A DNA stretch of 64,000 bases from Daphnia carinata (Eukaryota > Arthropoda > Branchiopoda > Diplostraca > Daphniidae): the NCBI RefSeq assembly GCF_022539665.2, contig NC_081336.1, positions 6,306,278 through 6,370,277 on the forward strand. The letters are read 5' to 3'. The notes under the pieces were generated by a model, which searched no databases, was not told the DNA's origin, and saw nothing but the letters and a program-made list of their open reading frames with translations. This document shows positions 23,137-35,370 of the stretch, in pieces. The number at the start of each line of letters is the position of its first letter. The stretch's first letter is position 1. Both the position numbers and the translations under genes were made by a program.

Positions 23137-24959
23137 TTAGATTTCTTCTTCTAAAAGCCACCCGTTAAAATGCGTGTGTGAACCCTGGTTCATCAACTGC
23201 CTTTCACCGTATAGAAACCCTCCGCTGATCCCAATACTTATCTGGATCCATACTTCGTCTCCGGTTTGCAAAGATACAGTACTTTGGACGGTGATTGGAC
23301 TTAGATTATCCGGATATACGAGGTGGCCTTTGTTAACCTGACTAATTGCTATTCTTTCACCGTTTTTATAAAGATTCGCGCCTATTTCCCTTAGCACTGG
23401 ATCTGGAACCACCGGAAATTGCGCGAGTCCAGCAAAAGAAAAGAAGTAAGTTCCGTTGACGGGTGCTGTGAATACGCCGCTTGGCAAATCCATGGCCCCT
23501 CCAATGTTTACTATGGTAAGCTCAAACGGAAGTGGAACGTTTCTTTCCGAAAATTTGTTGTCTTTCTGTACGTAGAAGTATATTGGCCTTGTTTTTATGT
23601 CTTGATAGCCGATCCTCTTCTGGAAACCTGAAATTTTTATAATATAACTAAAATTTTTTCTTTTTTTTCCCCTATAATTTAGAAAACAAGAATTTTTTCA
23701 AGAATTTGATTTTGACATACCTCCTTTTGCAGATCTACCAAAACGACAGTTAATCAAATCAAAGACGTGAATACTTTTCACCTACCTTGTTCATTAGGTC
23801 GTGTATCAAATTGGCAGAAAACAGTTTCTATTTGTTTAGCACCCCTGACTGAGTAGATTCCGTTGAGAGTGTGTCCCATCAGCCACAAATCTTCGCACGA
23901 TCTCGGCATTGCCTCCGTTTTTGCCTTTCCATGACATCGTAACCGCCTCACTTCGTACTGGCCGGAGCGCTTAAACGGGTTGCTAAAATGGATGCGCGTA
24001 AGAGGCACACGCTCGTTACGGAAGGAAACTGAATTTTGGTCCCGATTTGAATTGTCAATGCGTTTCTTTTTTAATTCAAATAAATAGATCGCACGTACGC
24101 TTCCGAAAAGGTTTTTCGTCATCGAGGTTGTCACAGTGGCTCTTGGAAAAGTTTCCCGTTTTGCCGTATTTGTCGATCCACCAAGCATAGGCGGTCTCAT
24201 TGTAGCTTAACGGCGATCTTCTGCAATCGTACTGCATCATCAATGACGAATTTTAAAACAAACGACCTTTCAAATAAATATGAGCTTTGGTCACAGTACC
24301 TTAATGTTTTGTGTGCAGTTTTGGGACAATTGCTTTAACGCTTCGATTTGTCTATCGCTTGCGTAATATTTGATTTGCCTCGAGTAACATCCAGGTTCTG
24401 TGCAATTTCCAATGTCCATTTCCGACTCGCTGTCATGCAAAATAGATGTTGTGCCTTTGACAGGAACCCACTTCCAGTTATCTCCAGTTGCCTCCGGTGC
24501 CTCCATGTCGCAATGGACGTGGATTGGTGGATCACCGATGCCTTGTCCGTCTGGATCAATCCAGTACATACCGGAGAGGTGCGACGGATTTGCGACGTGG
24601 ATTTCATGGCAAGTGCGAAGAATTACGATCTGACGACGAGGTTGATTGATGTCGACATTATCTTTCAAAGGGTGATGTCCTTTTTCCAAAATAGCTAAAA
24701 GTGAATCCTGTTTTTCAATTTTGGCTTCCAGTCGACCGACTTTCGTCTCCAAATCAATAATTTTGGCCTACAAATGTTCTTTAATTTTAACCTTTCAGCG
24801 TACACGTAAGTCAAACATTAGGAACAAATGCAGCAAGAAAAGATATGAATTTGAACTCACATAGTTTTTCTCGAGTTGTTCAACTCTTGCTTGCATATCA
24901 GGTGGAGCAGCCGTGAGATAGCACGTAGACAGCGCCAAAATAAGAAGAAATGATCGCAT
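23137..24959 (-). CDS. Secreted coiled-coil, collagen-C-propeptide/fibrinogen-like and C1q-domain protein
   Basis: Exons: 24861-24959 (signal peptide MRSFLLILALSTCYLTA, then a coiled coil), 24300-24767, an exon or pair in 23786-24231, and 23137-23627. The second exon continues the coiled coil and then shows a fibrinogen/COLFI-like motif (SGMYWIDPDGQGIGDPPIHV, then CDME). The 24231 segment has YNETAYAWWIDKYGKTG and, in another frame, RVPLTRIHFSNP and CEDLWLMGHTLNGIYS. A 107-nt intron (donor in GCCACT|GTGACA, acceptor AATTCAG) would join the two frames; otherwise there is a frameshift here. The last exon is a C1q domain (GGAMDLPSGVFTAPVNGTYF, ending HFNGWLLEEEI). Such proteins serve as secreted pattern-recognition lectins; the ligand cannot be told. 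A relative lies at 28663-29859. Confidence 0.75.
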
Positions 24960-26392
24960 CGTCCCGGAAAAATGTTGTCCCATCCTTTCGCCTTCGCACA
25001 GTGGCTTAAAATGAAATACCGAGAAAACTATAAACTGGTTAAAACTGCCTAGATGGTGTTTTGAAATAACATTCATTAAAAAAAGAGGTCAGTTGCAGTG
25101 GTAATTTAAGAATCCATTTATCGTATCTTATCCACAGGATACAGCGCAAACGCCATTTCTTCTAAGTTGCAACATATATTCCAGATGGCGAAAGCAAGCC
25201 TCAAGAACGTTGTCAAACTATACCATAAATCAAGAATGATAGCCCATCATTGATCCTCACAATTTGTATTTTGTTCTCCTTTTTCTCGAATTAATCGCGT
25301 CTTTCGTTCTCTTCTTTCACACTGCCTTTGCATCTTCCCTTTTCATCTTTTGCGAATCCAAAAGTATTTCGGTTTCTTTGGTCGAGTTTCCCATGTTTTT
25401 TCCTCTTCGTTTCTTTAAATCATTTTAGGTGATGCTAGTCGATCCTGAAAAGTGAAACACTCCCGAAAAACCTTACCCCCTTGGCCCTTTATGTTTCTCA
25501 TTCGTCTTGCATATGTAAAGTCGTTGATATTTCCCATTTATCCTTGGCAACTGAATAAAATTAAAAGTGACGGATAAATACAGAATAAAATAAAACATTC
25601 CAAAAATAACTCACGGTTTTTTTGCGATGCGTTGTTTCATTTTTGTTATCACATTTTTTTTTTACAATTGGAACATAACCAAATTCTCTTTCAACGTTTT
25701 CAACAAACAACAACAAATGTTTACCTGATAAGCAAACTGATTGACTGACTCATTATAAAGGAAATATCAAAAGTAAAAAGACATTGCATAGTGATAAGAC
25801 ATGTATTAGAAGAACTCTGACTTCTTTCACCAGTCCGCATTAGAGAACCATCAGCTAGATTGCCAGAAGCAAAGCGTTGCAGACAACTTGTACACATGCC
25901 TCAACAAATGTCTTTAGGTTTTCTAGATTTGAGTTTGGAGATGAACTCATTCTGGCGAGTAGTAGTCGTTGTCTGCCTTTCGAAAGACCCACACAACTCG
26001 GTGCTTTTAATTTCCAAACTGTTTTTAACAGGCAGATACATAACAAGGAAAACTTACTGACTTTCAAATGTTTTTAATCGTGTTGCTTTGAAATTTACTT
26101 GAGTTTACTCAAATAATATGACTGAATTTTAGACGTACAGATACTTGGGTTCACGTATCTCTTGACGGGCGAACAACGCGATCGATGCAATAATTATCCA
26201 GTGGACAGTTTACCTCCCTACAATTTTCGATGAGAAGATGAGCCACGACTACACTTTGAGCTCGCAACAAATTTAGACGACACGCAACACTTCACTTTAA
26301 ATATTACATCAATCCGTATATCTTACATTTAATTCACAGCGACATGGTCACGTAATCTCGTTTCTTTTAAACTAGTCAGAAAATAAGCGATT
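24960..26392. other. Divergent spacer between the C1q gene and the SGNH gene
   Basis: It contains the 5' flanks of two genes transcribed away from each other. T-rich and TTCTT-rich around 25260-25440. Short overlapping plus-strand frames at 25860-26077 show no recognisable motif. Confidence 0.4.
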
Positions 26393-27758
26393 ATGCACAG
26401 CAAGGCAATAAGGAATGTTTTAATTGCTACTCTCATCGCGTTCGGTGCAAGTGAAACGAATATTTTAGAGCCATCACAAGTGGACATGCGTGAATCATTA
26501 CGTGACACCAAACATTCGTCAATAACGGAATTAACAAAATAGAAAAATCCAACCGCTAGATGTTTAGTAACTGACTGCTATTTCAATCGAAATCGCGGTA
26601 GACTGAATGGCGAAATGAATGACATGAAGAACATTAATAAGATCGATGGAAAATGCATTTTTACTCAGTGCCCACTCAGGAAATACGCAACGAGAGATGT
26701 CATCCGTTGTTTTGATTCGTTATCAGTTAAACGGCAAAGACAACCGATGCATATTGCTTTTATAGGCGATTCAATCATACGTCAGCACTTTGTCAGTTTT
26801 CTCCGGGTAAGATTTCTTGTTATAATTGGCAAAATTAAATACCTCACTGTTATTTAAAGGAATATTAGAAGTCACTTTCTTTTTAAATTTTAAAGCTATT
26901 TCCTGACTACGACAGCCAAATTACGACGCAATTTAACAGGTTCGCCTATAAAAATTGGAGTATGCAACATCATGATGATCGCAACGTTACGAGTCAGCTG
27001 TTGGATAATTTACGCATTTCTTTCTTCTGGCGAAATCTTATAAATAACGAGTTGATTGCTGATTTCAAACGATGGGCATCGACTGATGACGACAGTCAAG
27101 CGCCAGACCATATTTTTTTAGGTGGGTCAAAATCAATCACGTTTCTTGCAGTATTTTTAATTTCGTTGACGTGTAACTGGCCAACACACTTTTTTTTAAA
27201 GCATAATTGATTAAATTAAAAATAATACTTTTCTTGTGCGCAAAAAAGGCTTGACAGTTCATCACATTATAGAGAACGACCTTATCACATTCAAGGAATT
27301 ACTAGAAACAAGTCTAGTGCCATTGATTAATCAGAACCTAGCCATACATCGGCATCAACGAGTTGTTTGGCTGCGTCTTCATGCTGCAATTGATCAATTC
27401 TATCAATATTATGGAGGTTTTTATGCGGAAACGGTTACCATGTATAACGAAGCCATCGAGCGTGTCCTGAAGTAATGATTGGGTATAGTTTACCATATCT
27501 GCCACAACCGCCTTAAAATATTTATTCAACAGGAGTACGAAAGTAATGATGTGGGATACCATCGTCACTATTGTCGAGGAATATCTGCGTGCGTGCGCCT
27601 TAACCGCATACACTCGACCCGATTTTGATCGAGTCTTAATCGATAAATGGATGGATGGAGGGTACATGAAATGCAACGATTTCGTATATCCAGGAATGAC
27701 TGCGATAGCAATTGGTACACAACTCATCATCAATCACATGTGTGAAACTCTTGCCTAA
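26393..27758 (+). CDS. Secreted SGNH/PC-esterase protein related to the CASD1 N-terminal domain
   Basis: Five exons (26393-26479, 26543-26806, 26896-27121, 27258-27471, 27533-27758) join in phase to give 338 aa. A signal peptide (MHSKAIRNVLIATLIAFGAS) is followed by a Cys-rich segment and the SGNH block I motif HIAFIGDSIIRQHFVSFLR, the hallmark of the sialate-O-acetyltransferase CASD1 and the related PC-esterase and NXPE families. Further conserved parts are PDHIFLG (a block for strand 3) and a C-terminal MDGGYMKCNDFVYPG in the place of the catalytic Asp-x-x-His block, where the usual His is not obvious. CASD1 itself continues with many membrane helices; here the frame stops after the SGNH domain, so this is a stand-alone luminal or secreted form. 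Enzymatic activity is uncertain because of the missing His. Confidence 0.75.
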
Positions 27759-27811
27759 ACGCCCCAGCATCCTGCGTTGCTTCAATACATAAAAAATAAA
27801 TAACTGACATA

Positions 27812-27967
27812 CTACTTTAGCTTGGTGTCCTCCTTGATGGCTTCAGATTGCCGCCCAAGAATCTGGTAGAGAATAAGTGGTCGTTTGTAGCACAAGGGAT
27901 ATGTAGGAATCAAGTTCAAGTTGTTTGGACGATTCCTGTAAACTGGAGGTGGATCAGGGGTTTCCAT
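27812..27967 (-). CDS. Small 51-aa open frame, unrecognised
   Basis: ATG at 27967 to TAG at 27812, starting METPDPPPVYRNRPNNLNL and containing CYKRPLILYQILGRQSEAIK. Composition (Pro-rich start, amphipathic basic/acidic end) looks coding rather than random. It faces the SGNH gene tail to tail, 53 nt apart. There is no signal peptide. It could be a complete small protein or the last exon of a longer gene whose upstream exons were not found to the right. Confidence 0.35.
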   Translation of the reverse strand: METPDPPPVYRNRPNNLNLIPTYPLCYKRPLILYQILGRQSEAIKEDTKLK

Positions 27968-28662
27968 TTCATTTTTCTATTCTTTTCTGGAAACTAAAAA
28001 TACAATACGCTAATTAATAAATTGTTCATGATATTTATGCAATAGCTTAAGTAAAGTCTTGTCTTATCTTACACAAAGGACTGCAGAATCCGCATGCAAC
28101 TCTCAATGACATTCAACAAATCGTGACAATATCAAAGCCAAGATGTGAACCAGGCTGTCATAAGCGTTGATATCAGCCTGAAACCCGTTTCTTTCTCGTA
28201 ATCAGACCTGCTAAGTTATTAACAACAGACAAAATGTGATTAATCTTCCTTATAGCAAATGAAGTAAAGTACGATTTTAAAAGTCGATCGCATACAAATT
28301 CAAACTAGACGTGACGTAACAGCTACTTCACCTGTATTGACCGATCCACTCCGACGTACATGATTAGTCCTGTACTGAAATATTTACACAAGTGTGTTGA
28401 CCCAGTATCCAAGTGCTACTAACTTTTGAATCCGTCAAGTTATCTGTCCAATAAAATAGGAATTATGTTAATAAGGCACATACGTACAACAAACACGTAG
28501 GATCCACTTTCTTCCATATCCTTATCTACAAGTGAACAATTTACTAGCAAATGTTTGATTGGTTTTTTTATTTTTTTTTAATAAAACTTTTTTTTTTTTT
28601 TTTTTTTAAATGAGTGTTGACACATTCATGTTATGTCATAAAACGGTGATGCAGTCGTCGAG
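27968..28662. other. Spacer with a long poly-T tract
   Basis: No gene was recognised. Runs of T near 28564-28607 lie just upstream of the second C1q gene. Confidence 0.4.
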
Positions 28663-29859
28663 ATGAAATCAGTACACGTCCTAGGCGATGCAATGGCTGA
28701 TTACTTGTATTCCACATTTGTTTTCCTATTGTGTGCTTCGAAAATATCTTCAACCAATGGATTCTCCTCGAACAAACAGCTGCAACAATTAACTGGCAAT
28801 TATGTAAAAAAGTCTGTTCTTACCGTTTCATCTAGGATACAAAAAACAAAAACATTTTATTTATTATTTTGTTAAGACTGAAATTATTTCACTTTTGGAG
28901 AATAAAATATTGCTACTGGAAAACAGAGACAACCGATTGGAAGCCCTGGAGTTAAAGGTTCAACAACATGTAAGCATCTCAATTGATTTGTTACATAAAT
29001 AAAACTGAATTACTATTTTGTTACATCACTATTTCTATCAGGCTGAAATTAGAGAAGCTTTGACATACAAAGTTATTCAACTGGAGGCAAAAGCACAGCA
29101 ACAACAACAGCTGCTAGAAGTGCTACAAAACGCAAAACCACGATCAAATTGTCAATCAGTCGTCAATGGCGATAACGGTAATAAATCAAGGGCAATCAGC
29201 ACAATGCCAACCTCTTGTGCTGATCTACAGGTTATGGGATACTACCTAAATGGATTCTACTCTGCCATGGGCGTTGGGAAGATGAACAGCATCTACTGCG
29301 ATTTTACGAAACAATCTAGCGAACCGGGTACAATTCTAGAAGTTTAAAACGAAATTTTTGGTTAATGAATTGACATTTAACTGTAGGTTTCCAGCAATTG
29401 ATTGGTTTTACAGAAACCAAATCAGTGCCAACGGCTTTCTACGTGCAAAGAAGCTCATCTTTCCCGCCCTCCACTCGCATTCCTTTTCCAGTTGAAAGGC
29501 TTAATGTGGGTGGAGCCATGAACCTCACGTCGGGAATTTTCACGGCTCCAGTAACGGGAAATTACTTTTTCTCCCTATCAGGAACGGCTTACATTTCAGC
29601 ATCAACAAGCAGACTCGTCTTTACCATAAGTCTTTACATGTTTGACAATCCCATCGCGTACGGCTATGCTGATGAAATGAGTGCAGATTGCCAATATGAG
29701 ACATTTTACCTTCAGTCAACATTCCATATGATGAAGGGTGACCAGGTTTGGTCCATCGAAACAGGAGTGTATCTCTATGGGGGGTTATTTACTCATTTTA
29801 ATGGTTGGTTACTGCAAGAAGACGTATTTCAATCAACAAATGCCAATAAAAACAAATAA
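28663..29859 (+). CDS. Secreted coiled-coil and C1q-domain protein
   Basis: Four exons (28663-28803, 28877-28969, 29042-29327, 29387-29859) join in phase to give 330 aa; a start at 28693 (MADYLYSTFVFLLCAS) would place the signal peptide at the N-terminus. Exons 2-3 form a coiled coil (LLENKILLLENRDNRLEAL, then a Gln-rich stretch). It continues with a fibrinogen-like N-terminal motif (CADLQVMGYYLNGFYSAMG, then IYCDF) and a C1q domain (GGAMNLTSGIFTAPVTGNYF, ending LFTHFNGWLLQED). It matches the 23137-24959 protein in its last two segments but lacks the first fibrinogen/COLFI-like exon. The likely role is an oligomeric secreted recognition protein. The intron phases before the C1q exon (phase 1, G|GTTTCCAG) are identical in both genes, which shows common descent. 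Confidence 0.85.
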
Positions 29860-30839
29860 TCGCTTAGCAAGTTTTAGTAAAGTATTTGTGATGTTACACT
29901 ATTTTTGCAAATAAATATCTAAAATTATTTAAGCTAGCCACAGCAAATTTAGCCATGTTGCTTCTAAACCATTAAAACCATGTAAAACAATTCCATACAA
30001 GTATATATTACCTTGAAAGCCTATTGAGCTAAAATGAGGTTATTACAAATATGGAAGGCAGCGATTATCATTTGACTTGATAGTTCTGCAACAAAGATCT
30101 CAATCGGTATTTGCCTCATTTATTCCTCTTCAGCACCATGCTAAAGAAACAATGCTTTTTTTGTTGATCCATCTTTTCATCTAAACTACAGAAAGTAGAA
30201 ATTAATGATTTACTCGGTCTCCATACTCTCGCTTATTCATTTAAAAAAGAAAATGCTGTAACCGAGATATTTCCTTAAACATGGATTAATTGATCATACA
30301 TATGTAGTTTGCAAAGAAAACTAAAATTGATGTTCAAAATCGAAAACTATTTCTTTACCTTACTAATAGCCAATGTCACAGTCAAAACCAACATTTCTAC
30401 AATTAAATTTTAGAAGTTCACTGAACATGAGGTCATACTTGCAGGCCGCCATGATGGGTGCACTAGAATTGCTGTTCCCTGCTTTGGTTTAAATTTTTTT
30501 ATTTCCCGACATTTCACATTTAAAAACTGTTTAAACTGAAGAAACAACTATTTCCTAAAATCTGAAATTTTTATTACATCAACAAAATCTATTTTCTTTT
30601 ATAAAATCATGTTCAATATTTATTTGATCTGACACCAATGAGCAAGCTTAAAACGTGGCACTCCGTAAAGTTAAGACAGGAATACAAGGCATGACAGCAT
30701 TGTTACGGAAACTGAAAGAGCATACTTTACGGAACAATATCTTGCATTAATTTAAAACGTTAAAATAGATCTGATAATAAATTGTAAATGAGAAGCTGAA
30801 ATGCTGCTTGAATGTGACCAAACTTATCAGATGAATTCT
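29860..30839. other. 3' flank of the C1q gene, AT-rich
   Basis: AATAAA occurs at about 29847 and 29910. No coding structure was recognised up to the small secreted gene. Confidence 0.4.
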
Positions 30840-31311
30840 TCAGCGTCGTAAAACTTCTTCACCAAGAGCTCCCGAATCGTCTGGTGCACAACTACACCCG
30901 ATGGCCATATTTGTGACGATGATAGTCTCGGGTAGCCCAGTCACTGAATGATTTACAGCCAAACGTAAATCAGTCGTCAGCTGTTTACATGTGCGTCCTG
31001 CTCCTCCACAGCTTTTAGAACTGCATGATCCCGAACAAACAATTTTCGCTTATTTCGACAACAAGATTACCGAGAGGATGATCCTGTTCGACAGTTCTAT
31101 TTTCCACTCGGAATGGACACAAAGTTTCGGGATGTTCACCCAATGCTGCCAACTCTTCTTTGATGGAAACGACGCTAAATTGAACGTCTTTGATTGATTC
31201 GTCTTGAACACTAAGTTGGTGTGTTGTTTCAGCCAGAGGTTTCAGTACCAAACTGTAAGATGAAGAGATACATAACCCTAGCCACAGCAAACCAAAAACA
31301 TGCACTTGCAT
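30840..31311 (-). CDS. Small secreted Cys-containing protein, tentative two-exon model
   Basis: Exon 1 (31071-31311) has a clear signal peptide (MQVHVFGLLWLGLCISSS) followed by SIKEELAALGEHPETLCPFR and an N-glycosylation site (ENRT). Exon 2 (30840-31003) has RTCKQLTTDLRLAVNHSV and TNMAIGCSCAPDDSG. Joining at G|GTAATC and CTGTGGAG| gives 134 aa in phase, but the acceptor has a poor pyrimidine tract; without splicing, exon 1 reads to a stop at 31015. The CP...(I/M)A-GCSC arrangement recalls cystine-knot cytokines (IL-17-like ends), but there are too few residues to assign a family. Confidence 0.45.
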
Positions 31312-31332
31312 GGCTAAAAGTAATGAAAGCAT

Positions 31333-34164
31333 ATCAAAACATATATTCTATTCTGTTTAATCACTAAACCTTTTCTGATAGATCGACGCTGGAGCACGCT
31401 TCTTATATATGCAGAGAAGTTTGACCGTATCTACAGCATCACCAAACAAAACACAGCAGATTGTAGGATATCCCGGTGGAAAAGACGTTAATGGAAAAAT
31501 ATCAGCAGAGGCGGATCCACGTTTGGTTTACTTTGTGCAGATTAAGAAAAACAAGTTAAGAAACTTAAAGTTCACTAAAGTCCTATTCAATGATTCCAAA
31601 CGTCATACCCATCACGTCATTGTGGTTTGCGAACTCAGGAAATAACAATTTGACCGCATGCCTACGTAACAACTAACTGCGGTCTGCCCTAACCCTCGGC
31701 AATAAAACGGGGATTCCGAAGTTATCCCGACCTTGTAAACACACGCACATTGTAATTCGTCAGATCATTCTCCACCCACGTACAAAACTGAAGAATGAGG
31801 AAAGAATTGAATCTACTTCTAATAGGTCAAATTACGTTCAATAACGTTACAAAGCGGAACATGCAACTGAGAAGACAGTGGGATTTGTTTACTTTATTCT
31901 TCCTGTACCTTTCTGTATGCACAATTCCTAACGTCAGGAACATCAAAGCCTATGCAATATTATTACGAGCATTCGGGCGTTTACGATTTTCAGAATAAAG
32001 CAGCAAAGCCAAACGTTATGCAAGAATCTATCGATATTTACTGGCCTTTCTTTTTTATTTAACCTCGATGGACTGGCAAATTCTACCATGCGTGAGAAAC
32101 ATACGAATAACTGACGAGCATACGTTGAACCCGCCATCCAGCAAGCGGAGGACATCCATGTAACGCTCTAAATTTTTAGCCTTAGTATGTTACCTGCGAT
32201 CCACATGACTCTTTAACGTATCTATTTTTGCCCATAAAAATTGCGTGACTGTAGTTTGAAATCTCCCTCTTTTGAATTAAGTTACGGTCTCCAAGTTAAA
32301 CAGATCTTTACGGTTTCTGCACTGACCTTAATTCCGACGCGTACTCTACGGATCCTTCTGGACTGCCTCAGCTTTGCTTGAACCATCACGTGAATATGGC
32401 CAGCATGTGACTAGCTGAACGGTGGTGGTACGAAGACTCTAGGACATTCACGTGTTCGAGCAACCTCGGTTCATTTTGTTTACTCCAATGCCAATATGGC
32501 CGCATGCTTAAACTCCATTGCTTTGGGGCTAAAAACGTAACAACACAGAAAAAAAACGTTTATAATCAATCAATTTGCCTGTGAATTTATTCTTAAACAA
32601 TTACAAACTCGGATTTTGTATGTTGAATGTTCGTGTGGGATCGACTAAACGTAAAATCAGATCCTCCATCAGAAGAAACGACCCCGTGTTTACAATATCC
32701 CATAATGTGTTAAATGGACAAAAGGAACATAGACTAACGCGATAACGTCCCCATGCATCCTCTTTGTAATCGATCTCATTAGTGCAGGTAGTATTGAAAG
32801 AAATCCCCATTTTTTACCCAAAGCACCAAAATAAAGTCGGAATAAAGTACACATCCAGGAAAGCCATAAAGAATAACAAACCTCCAGACTAGGGAAGAAT
32901 TCAGACTAAGCGCTGATACAATAAGGTCCAATCCCACTCCAAAAACCTAAAAAGTGACCAACAATTATTAACTGCTCCAAGAAACAAACAGAAGCAACAA
33001 CTTTAATAATGTCAGAAATAACAATCACTGTAATTCATATCCCAATGCTCTGATGTTTCGATTTTTCATCATTTACACAGAAATCAAATAACTGAAATCC
33101 TCAAACCCCACATAGGGTAAATACTGCTACATGGCAACTGATGTTACTCCACCGAGTGAAGCAGTGTAACCATCAACACAATTCTAAGAAAATATGGAAC
33201 AAACTCAATCACCAGAAAGGAATGGTTCCAGGAGGTGCTAACCATTAACGACCGAACACAATGGAACACGCATCATCCTACAAACATGTTGTACGGCTAA
33301 AGATACCGAATCAAAAATCTACGTACAAACACAAAACATTAAACTAAAGAACAGTCAGAAACGATGCCAAACTGTTTCAGCAGTGAAACAAGCGATAATC
33401 ATAAAAATGTCATACCCGAAAGATGTACCATCATTTGGAACAGACCAGCACGATAACAAAAAATATTACCTCAGGCATGAATGAAACACAGGCCGATGCA
33501 TCCGTACGATGTAATAAAAACCAGAACGACAAGGAAAAGTTGACATAAAATCGCCACAGCAGACTCTGAATATGAACACCTGGAATCAATTCCCAAGAAA
33601 AAATAATATTTATCGAATGAAGGTAATTGACGTCATTGAAGACAACCAATCAACACTGCCCTTCAGCCTGGGGCGGTGATAGAAAAGAAGGCACCAAAAC
33701 ATTAACAGAATAACAAGAAAGAATATGGGAAATTGTCGCCCCTGTTTACGGCACAACCTATAGGCAGAAATAACCCGGTTGCTTCATACGTGGCAATATA
33801 ATATATCCCTTTCAAGAATATGACATCTTTCTTCTCACGGAATAACGAGAAAGGCGTGGCGATCGGGAATACAGCAAAGTAATTAAAAACAAATACCCCA
33901 GGGACAAATTCACGAAAGCTGCTCAATGCAAAATCACGGCAAACAGACCAATGCGGCAGGAATGGTACCGTGAAATGTTGACGCATCAAAGCTTAAAACC
34001 CTGTTGATAATATATTTATATATGTTGATAACACGACTTTTTGTACTACAGTTGCTAATAGATGAGTCCACTTGACTGATTCTAACTTGGCTTTGTCGTT
34101 GTTTTATATGTATTTGTGTCTCCCTAATGCACGTCACTAGCCTATGGCATTGATAATTGCAAGG
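31333..34164. other. Intergenic, no gene recognised
   Basis: Only short open frames without motifs. From about 32820 to 33450 the plus strand is strikingly rich in A and C and poor in T and G. No promoter or RNA gene was recognised. Confidence 0.4.
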
Positions 34165-35370
34165 GCAATATTATTCTTACCCCACCTTTATGACGTGTTC
34201 GCGTACCTTATAACATCCTCTTCCCTTTTGGCCGTTGGCAATTACGGTAAAAAGCCACGCATTTTCTTGTCTTATAGTTTCATTCAAAACGTTATGATGG
34301 TTAAAAAAAAAGATGTGTCCCTTCATACAATTGCAATGTCAAGCTCTAACTGGAATGCTACCTGTGGCAATAATTCTCAGAAATAAACAATAAGGATACC
34401 ACACTAGTTCTTTTTTTTCAACGGTTAATTGATTGAATGATAGAATGATATCGGACAATGTTTAATATTTAGGAGTAAATACAAACCTAAATATTGAAAC
34501 TAATTGTAAATTGAACTCGATTATTAATATTGGCGCTCTCACCTACTATAACCTTTATCGGATGCCTTAACTTATTAGTGCTAACATCGGCCACCAGGGG
34601 ATATAGAGTATTCTTGCATGTCATTAACGGTGCGTGATGCCACACCCTAATTCGTGAGTGCCACATAATAATTAAAAATTTGGAACATTTAGTTAAGTTT
34701 TTTGTTTTATAATTACCTTTGATGTTATTTATCATCTTTTTCTGGATACTGTTCATTTGTTACATTGCACAATAGTTTCACCGAATTTAAATAAGAGTTA
34801 GTTTAAGTCGGAAAATACACGATTACGTTATCAACCTGTTTTGGGGTCGTAATTCACTGTATATAATAGTTGTGTGAACATCTAACAGTAGCGCACTTGA
34901 AATGACTGGGTATGGCACCCTCCCCATAATGGGAATACTAGCAACCAAGAGTCTGTAAGCAATTACAACTCGAAACGTTAAGCGTTGGTATGGGATTGGC
35001 CCACCATTCCAATGCAAAACTGAATAGAGGTGTAAGAGCTATCAGCTGATGTCACGATGGGGATCATATAGTACAGCAATATGATCTTCATCCGGGCAGG
35101 TCTGGAGGATACTAGTATGTCAGTCAAGTGCTTAGCGCAAACATTTTGGCTATTTTTCCAACAATAAAAAACAAGACTGGCAAACCAGAACTTGTATCTT
35201 TGCCGAATATTTGGGCATTTCCTTGACACAGGATTTTCAGATTGAAACTAATAATAGCCATTAGCGGTGTAAATGCAAACTGAAAAAAAAAATTAACCCT
35301 TCATTCTGCTATTCAATTAAAGACCGAAAGATAATGGATTTTAACCACACCAACGAAACAATGCCTATAG
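34165..35370. repeat. Dispersed repeat, copy B
   Basis: It matches copy A from the CTTACCCCACC / TTCCCTTTTGGCCGTTGG segment (34170-34240, cf. 13035-13095) through the CGTGATGCCACACCCTAATT block to the end near 35370. Unlike A and C, it has no Tyr-rich coding fragment beside it. It includes the 37-aa frame at 34978-35091. Confidence 0.7.
34978..35091 (-). CDS. Candidate 37-aa peptide inside repeat copy B
   Basis: Starts MKIILLYYMIPIVTSA; same length and stop position as the copy A frame, with three replacements (Glu2Lys, Ile21Thr, Thr27Ile by my reading). See the copy A entry for doubts. Confidence 0.25.
   Translation of the reverse strand: MKIILLYYMIPIVTSADSSYTSIQFCIGMVGQSHTNA

Noticed and set aside
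30840-31311. Assignment as IL-17 or spaetzle
   Set aside because: The few cysteines and an uncertain intron do not support a named family.
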